Both the position numbers and the translations under genes were made by a program. A stretch of DNA of 64,000 nucleotides from Gillisella vitis. Its GTDB lineage: Bacteria > Pseudomonadota > Alphaproteobacteria > Rhizobiales > Rhizobiaceae. The stretch covers positions 1 through 64,000 of the forward strand of contig NZ_LMVL02000011.1 of assembly GCF_001541345.2 (NCBI RefSeq), read 5' to 3'. Positions 63,042 to 64,000 of this stretch are shown in pieces. The notes under the pieces were generated by a model. That model was given only the letters and a program-made list of their open reading frames with translations, was not told the origin of the DNA and searched no databases. Each line of letters starts with the position of its first letter. Positions within the stretch are counted from its first letter, which is position 1.

Positions 63042-63734
63042 TCAGGCCGCCGGGCGGCGGATAATGGCATGCCAGGCATAGCCGCGGTAGAGCGGGGAAA
63101 AGCTCAGTGTCGCACCTGCGGCCTCGGCCTGGGCGGCTAGTTCGTCGCGCAGATTGGCCCGTGGCGTGACGTGAAACCGGGCGAGCCAGGCATGCAGGCC
63201 TGTTCGGAACCAGCCTGGCAATTGTTCCTGTTGTCCAAAATCGACGATATGCAGCGAGCCGCCGGGGTTTAAGGCGGCAAGCGAACAGGCAATCGCCTTT
63301 TGCCAGTCGGGGATCATCGACAGAGCATAGGAAATCAGGACACGGTCGAAACCGGTCATGGCAAAATCGGCTGAGGTGAACGCCGAAGCGTCGGCGATGC
63401 GCAGATCCGGCTGGCGGGGGCGACCGCGAAAATTACGTCTGGCCTGCACCAGCATTTCGCTGGAAATGTCCAGACCATAGAGATGCGACATCGGGTAAAG
63501 CCGCTCCGTGCAGATCAGATTGCGGCCCGTACCACAGGCCACTTCCAGCAGGCTGCCATCCTTCGGCAGATCCAGTCCGACAATGGCCGTATCACGCCCA
63601 AGCAGGTAATATTTGCGGGTCAGGTCATAGATATGACGCTGGCTGCGATAGACCTGATCCATCTTGCTGGCATGCTGCCGGTCCAGGTTCATATCCGGGC
63701 CGGACCGATCCTGACCGATACGGGCATCGCTCAT
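63042..63734 (-). CDS. btaB: Diacylglyceryl-homoserine N-methyltransferase
   Basis: A 230-residue class I methyltransferase with motif I LEVACGTGRNL, acidic GLDISSEML and DRVLISYALSMIPDW. Its ATG overlaps the btaA stop by four bases, the normal btaA-btaB arrangement. BtaB adds three methyl groups to diacylglyceryl-homoserine to give the betaine lipid DGTS, a phosphorus-free membrane lipid made under phosphate starvation. Confidence 0.87.
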   Translation of the reverse strand: MSDARIGQDRSGPDMNLDRQHASKMDQVYRSQRHIYDLTRKYYLLGRDTAIVGLDLPKDGSLLEVACGTGRNLICTERLYPMSHLYGLDISSEMLVQARRNFRGRPRQPDLRIADASAFTSADFAMTGFDRVLISYALSMIPDWQKAIACSLAALNPGGSLHIVDFGQQEQLPGWFRTGLHAWLARFHVTPRANLRDELAAQAEAAGATLSFSPLYRGYAWHAIIRRPAA

Positions 63735-64000
63735 GCCGTCTTCTCATAGATATGGAAGCCACCGTAAATTGCCGAGCGGTCTAGCGCGTTGAAATGCACG
63801 GACAGGTCTTTCAGATAGGACCATTGCTCGGCGAGCGCCGGGGAAATCCGGCCTTCGATCACGCTTTTTTCGGCAGCGGTCCGGAAGATCACTCGCGCAT
63901 CCTTGGCGGCAGTACGGGTAATTTCGGTCCACAGATCGTTCAACTGTTCGTCGGTCATCCAGTCCTGGGCATCGAGCAGAATGAACCGATCGACGCTGCC
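63731..64000 (-). CDS. btaA: SAM:diacylglycerol 3-amino-3-carboxypropyltransferase, C-terminal part
   Basis: The frame is open through the right edge, so only the last ~90 residues are seen. DRFILLDAQDWM, the VIFRTAAEK segment and the DRSAIYGGFHIYEK end match the C-terminus of the DUF3419/BtaA family. BtaA attaches the homoserine moiety to diacylglycerol, the first step of betaine-lipid synthesis. Overlap with btaB indicates one operon, probably with a Pho-box upstream beyond the window. Confidence 0.85.
   Translation of the reverse strand, partial: GSVDRFILLDAQDWMTDEQLNDLWTEITRTAAKDARVIFRTAAEKSVIEGRISPALAEQWSYLKDLSVHFNALDRSAIYGGFHIYEKTA

Noticed and set aside
1-64000. CRISPR arrays, rRNA genes or complete insertion sequences
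   Set aside because: No regular 25-40 bp direct-repeat series, no rRNA signature and no transposase with terminal inverted repeats was recognised.

Overview
The window looks like a chromosomal segment of a Rhizobiaceae alphaproteobacterium, most likely the Agrobacterium/Allorhizobium group. This is inferred from gene content: betaine-lipid genes btaA-btaB, cobalamin-dependent metH, an ArsR-methyltransferase/metF operon, a chromosomal VirC1-like ParA, an Omp25-type outer membrane protein, several cytoplasm-facing chemoreceptors and RIME-like intergenic palindromes. No rRNA or species marker is present.

Positions 1 to about 11,750 are an accessory block that ends beside a tRNA gene with anticodon CAT. 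It holds (i) a two-gene XRE-ImmA/IrrE metallopeptidase unit with an unrecognised partner; (ii) a tight three-gene cassette of a ParA-like ATPase, a small helical protein and a HEPN-like protein, of unknown role; and (iii) a decayed Mu-like phage. The phage remnant keeps an S24 repressor, a 45-bp palindromic operator, a Ner-like protein and a long chimeric ORF. In that ORF the first ~155 codons of a MuB-like target ATPase run in frame into the C-terminal ~500 residues of a tail fibre with an S74 chaperone domain. Transposase A and the virion genes are missing. A SAM methyltransferase, a Dam-type adenine methylase and two unknown cargo genes follow.

From 11,750 to 64,000 the content is ordinary chromosome. 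There are envelope proteins (SIMPL protein, Omp25-like barrel, L,D-transpeptidase, MltB-like transglycosylase, GH25 lysozyme), a MocR regulator divergent from a DMT exporter, a blue copper protein, a secreted nuclease, an AGE-family sugar isomerase, metH, an acyltransferase, an orphan LuxR-type regulator, hisC, a PP2C phosphatase, three chemoreceptors, a four-gene ABC importer, an APC permease with an iron alcohol dehydrogenase, a TPP enzyme next to an EamA transporter, a periplasmic RNase T2, ettA, a GlxA-type regulator with an isochorismatase-like hydrolase, and the start of the btaAB operon at the right edge.

Two distant loci are tied together by sequence. A 20-bp palindrome upstream of metH recurs, in the opposite orientation with one mismatch, upstream of the ArsR-methyltransferase/metF operon. 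This points to a small methionine-cycle regulon. Three RIME-like elements (two complete at 108-109 bp, one decayed) lie in intergenic regions.
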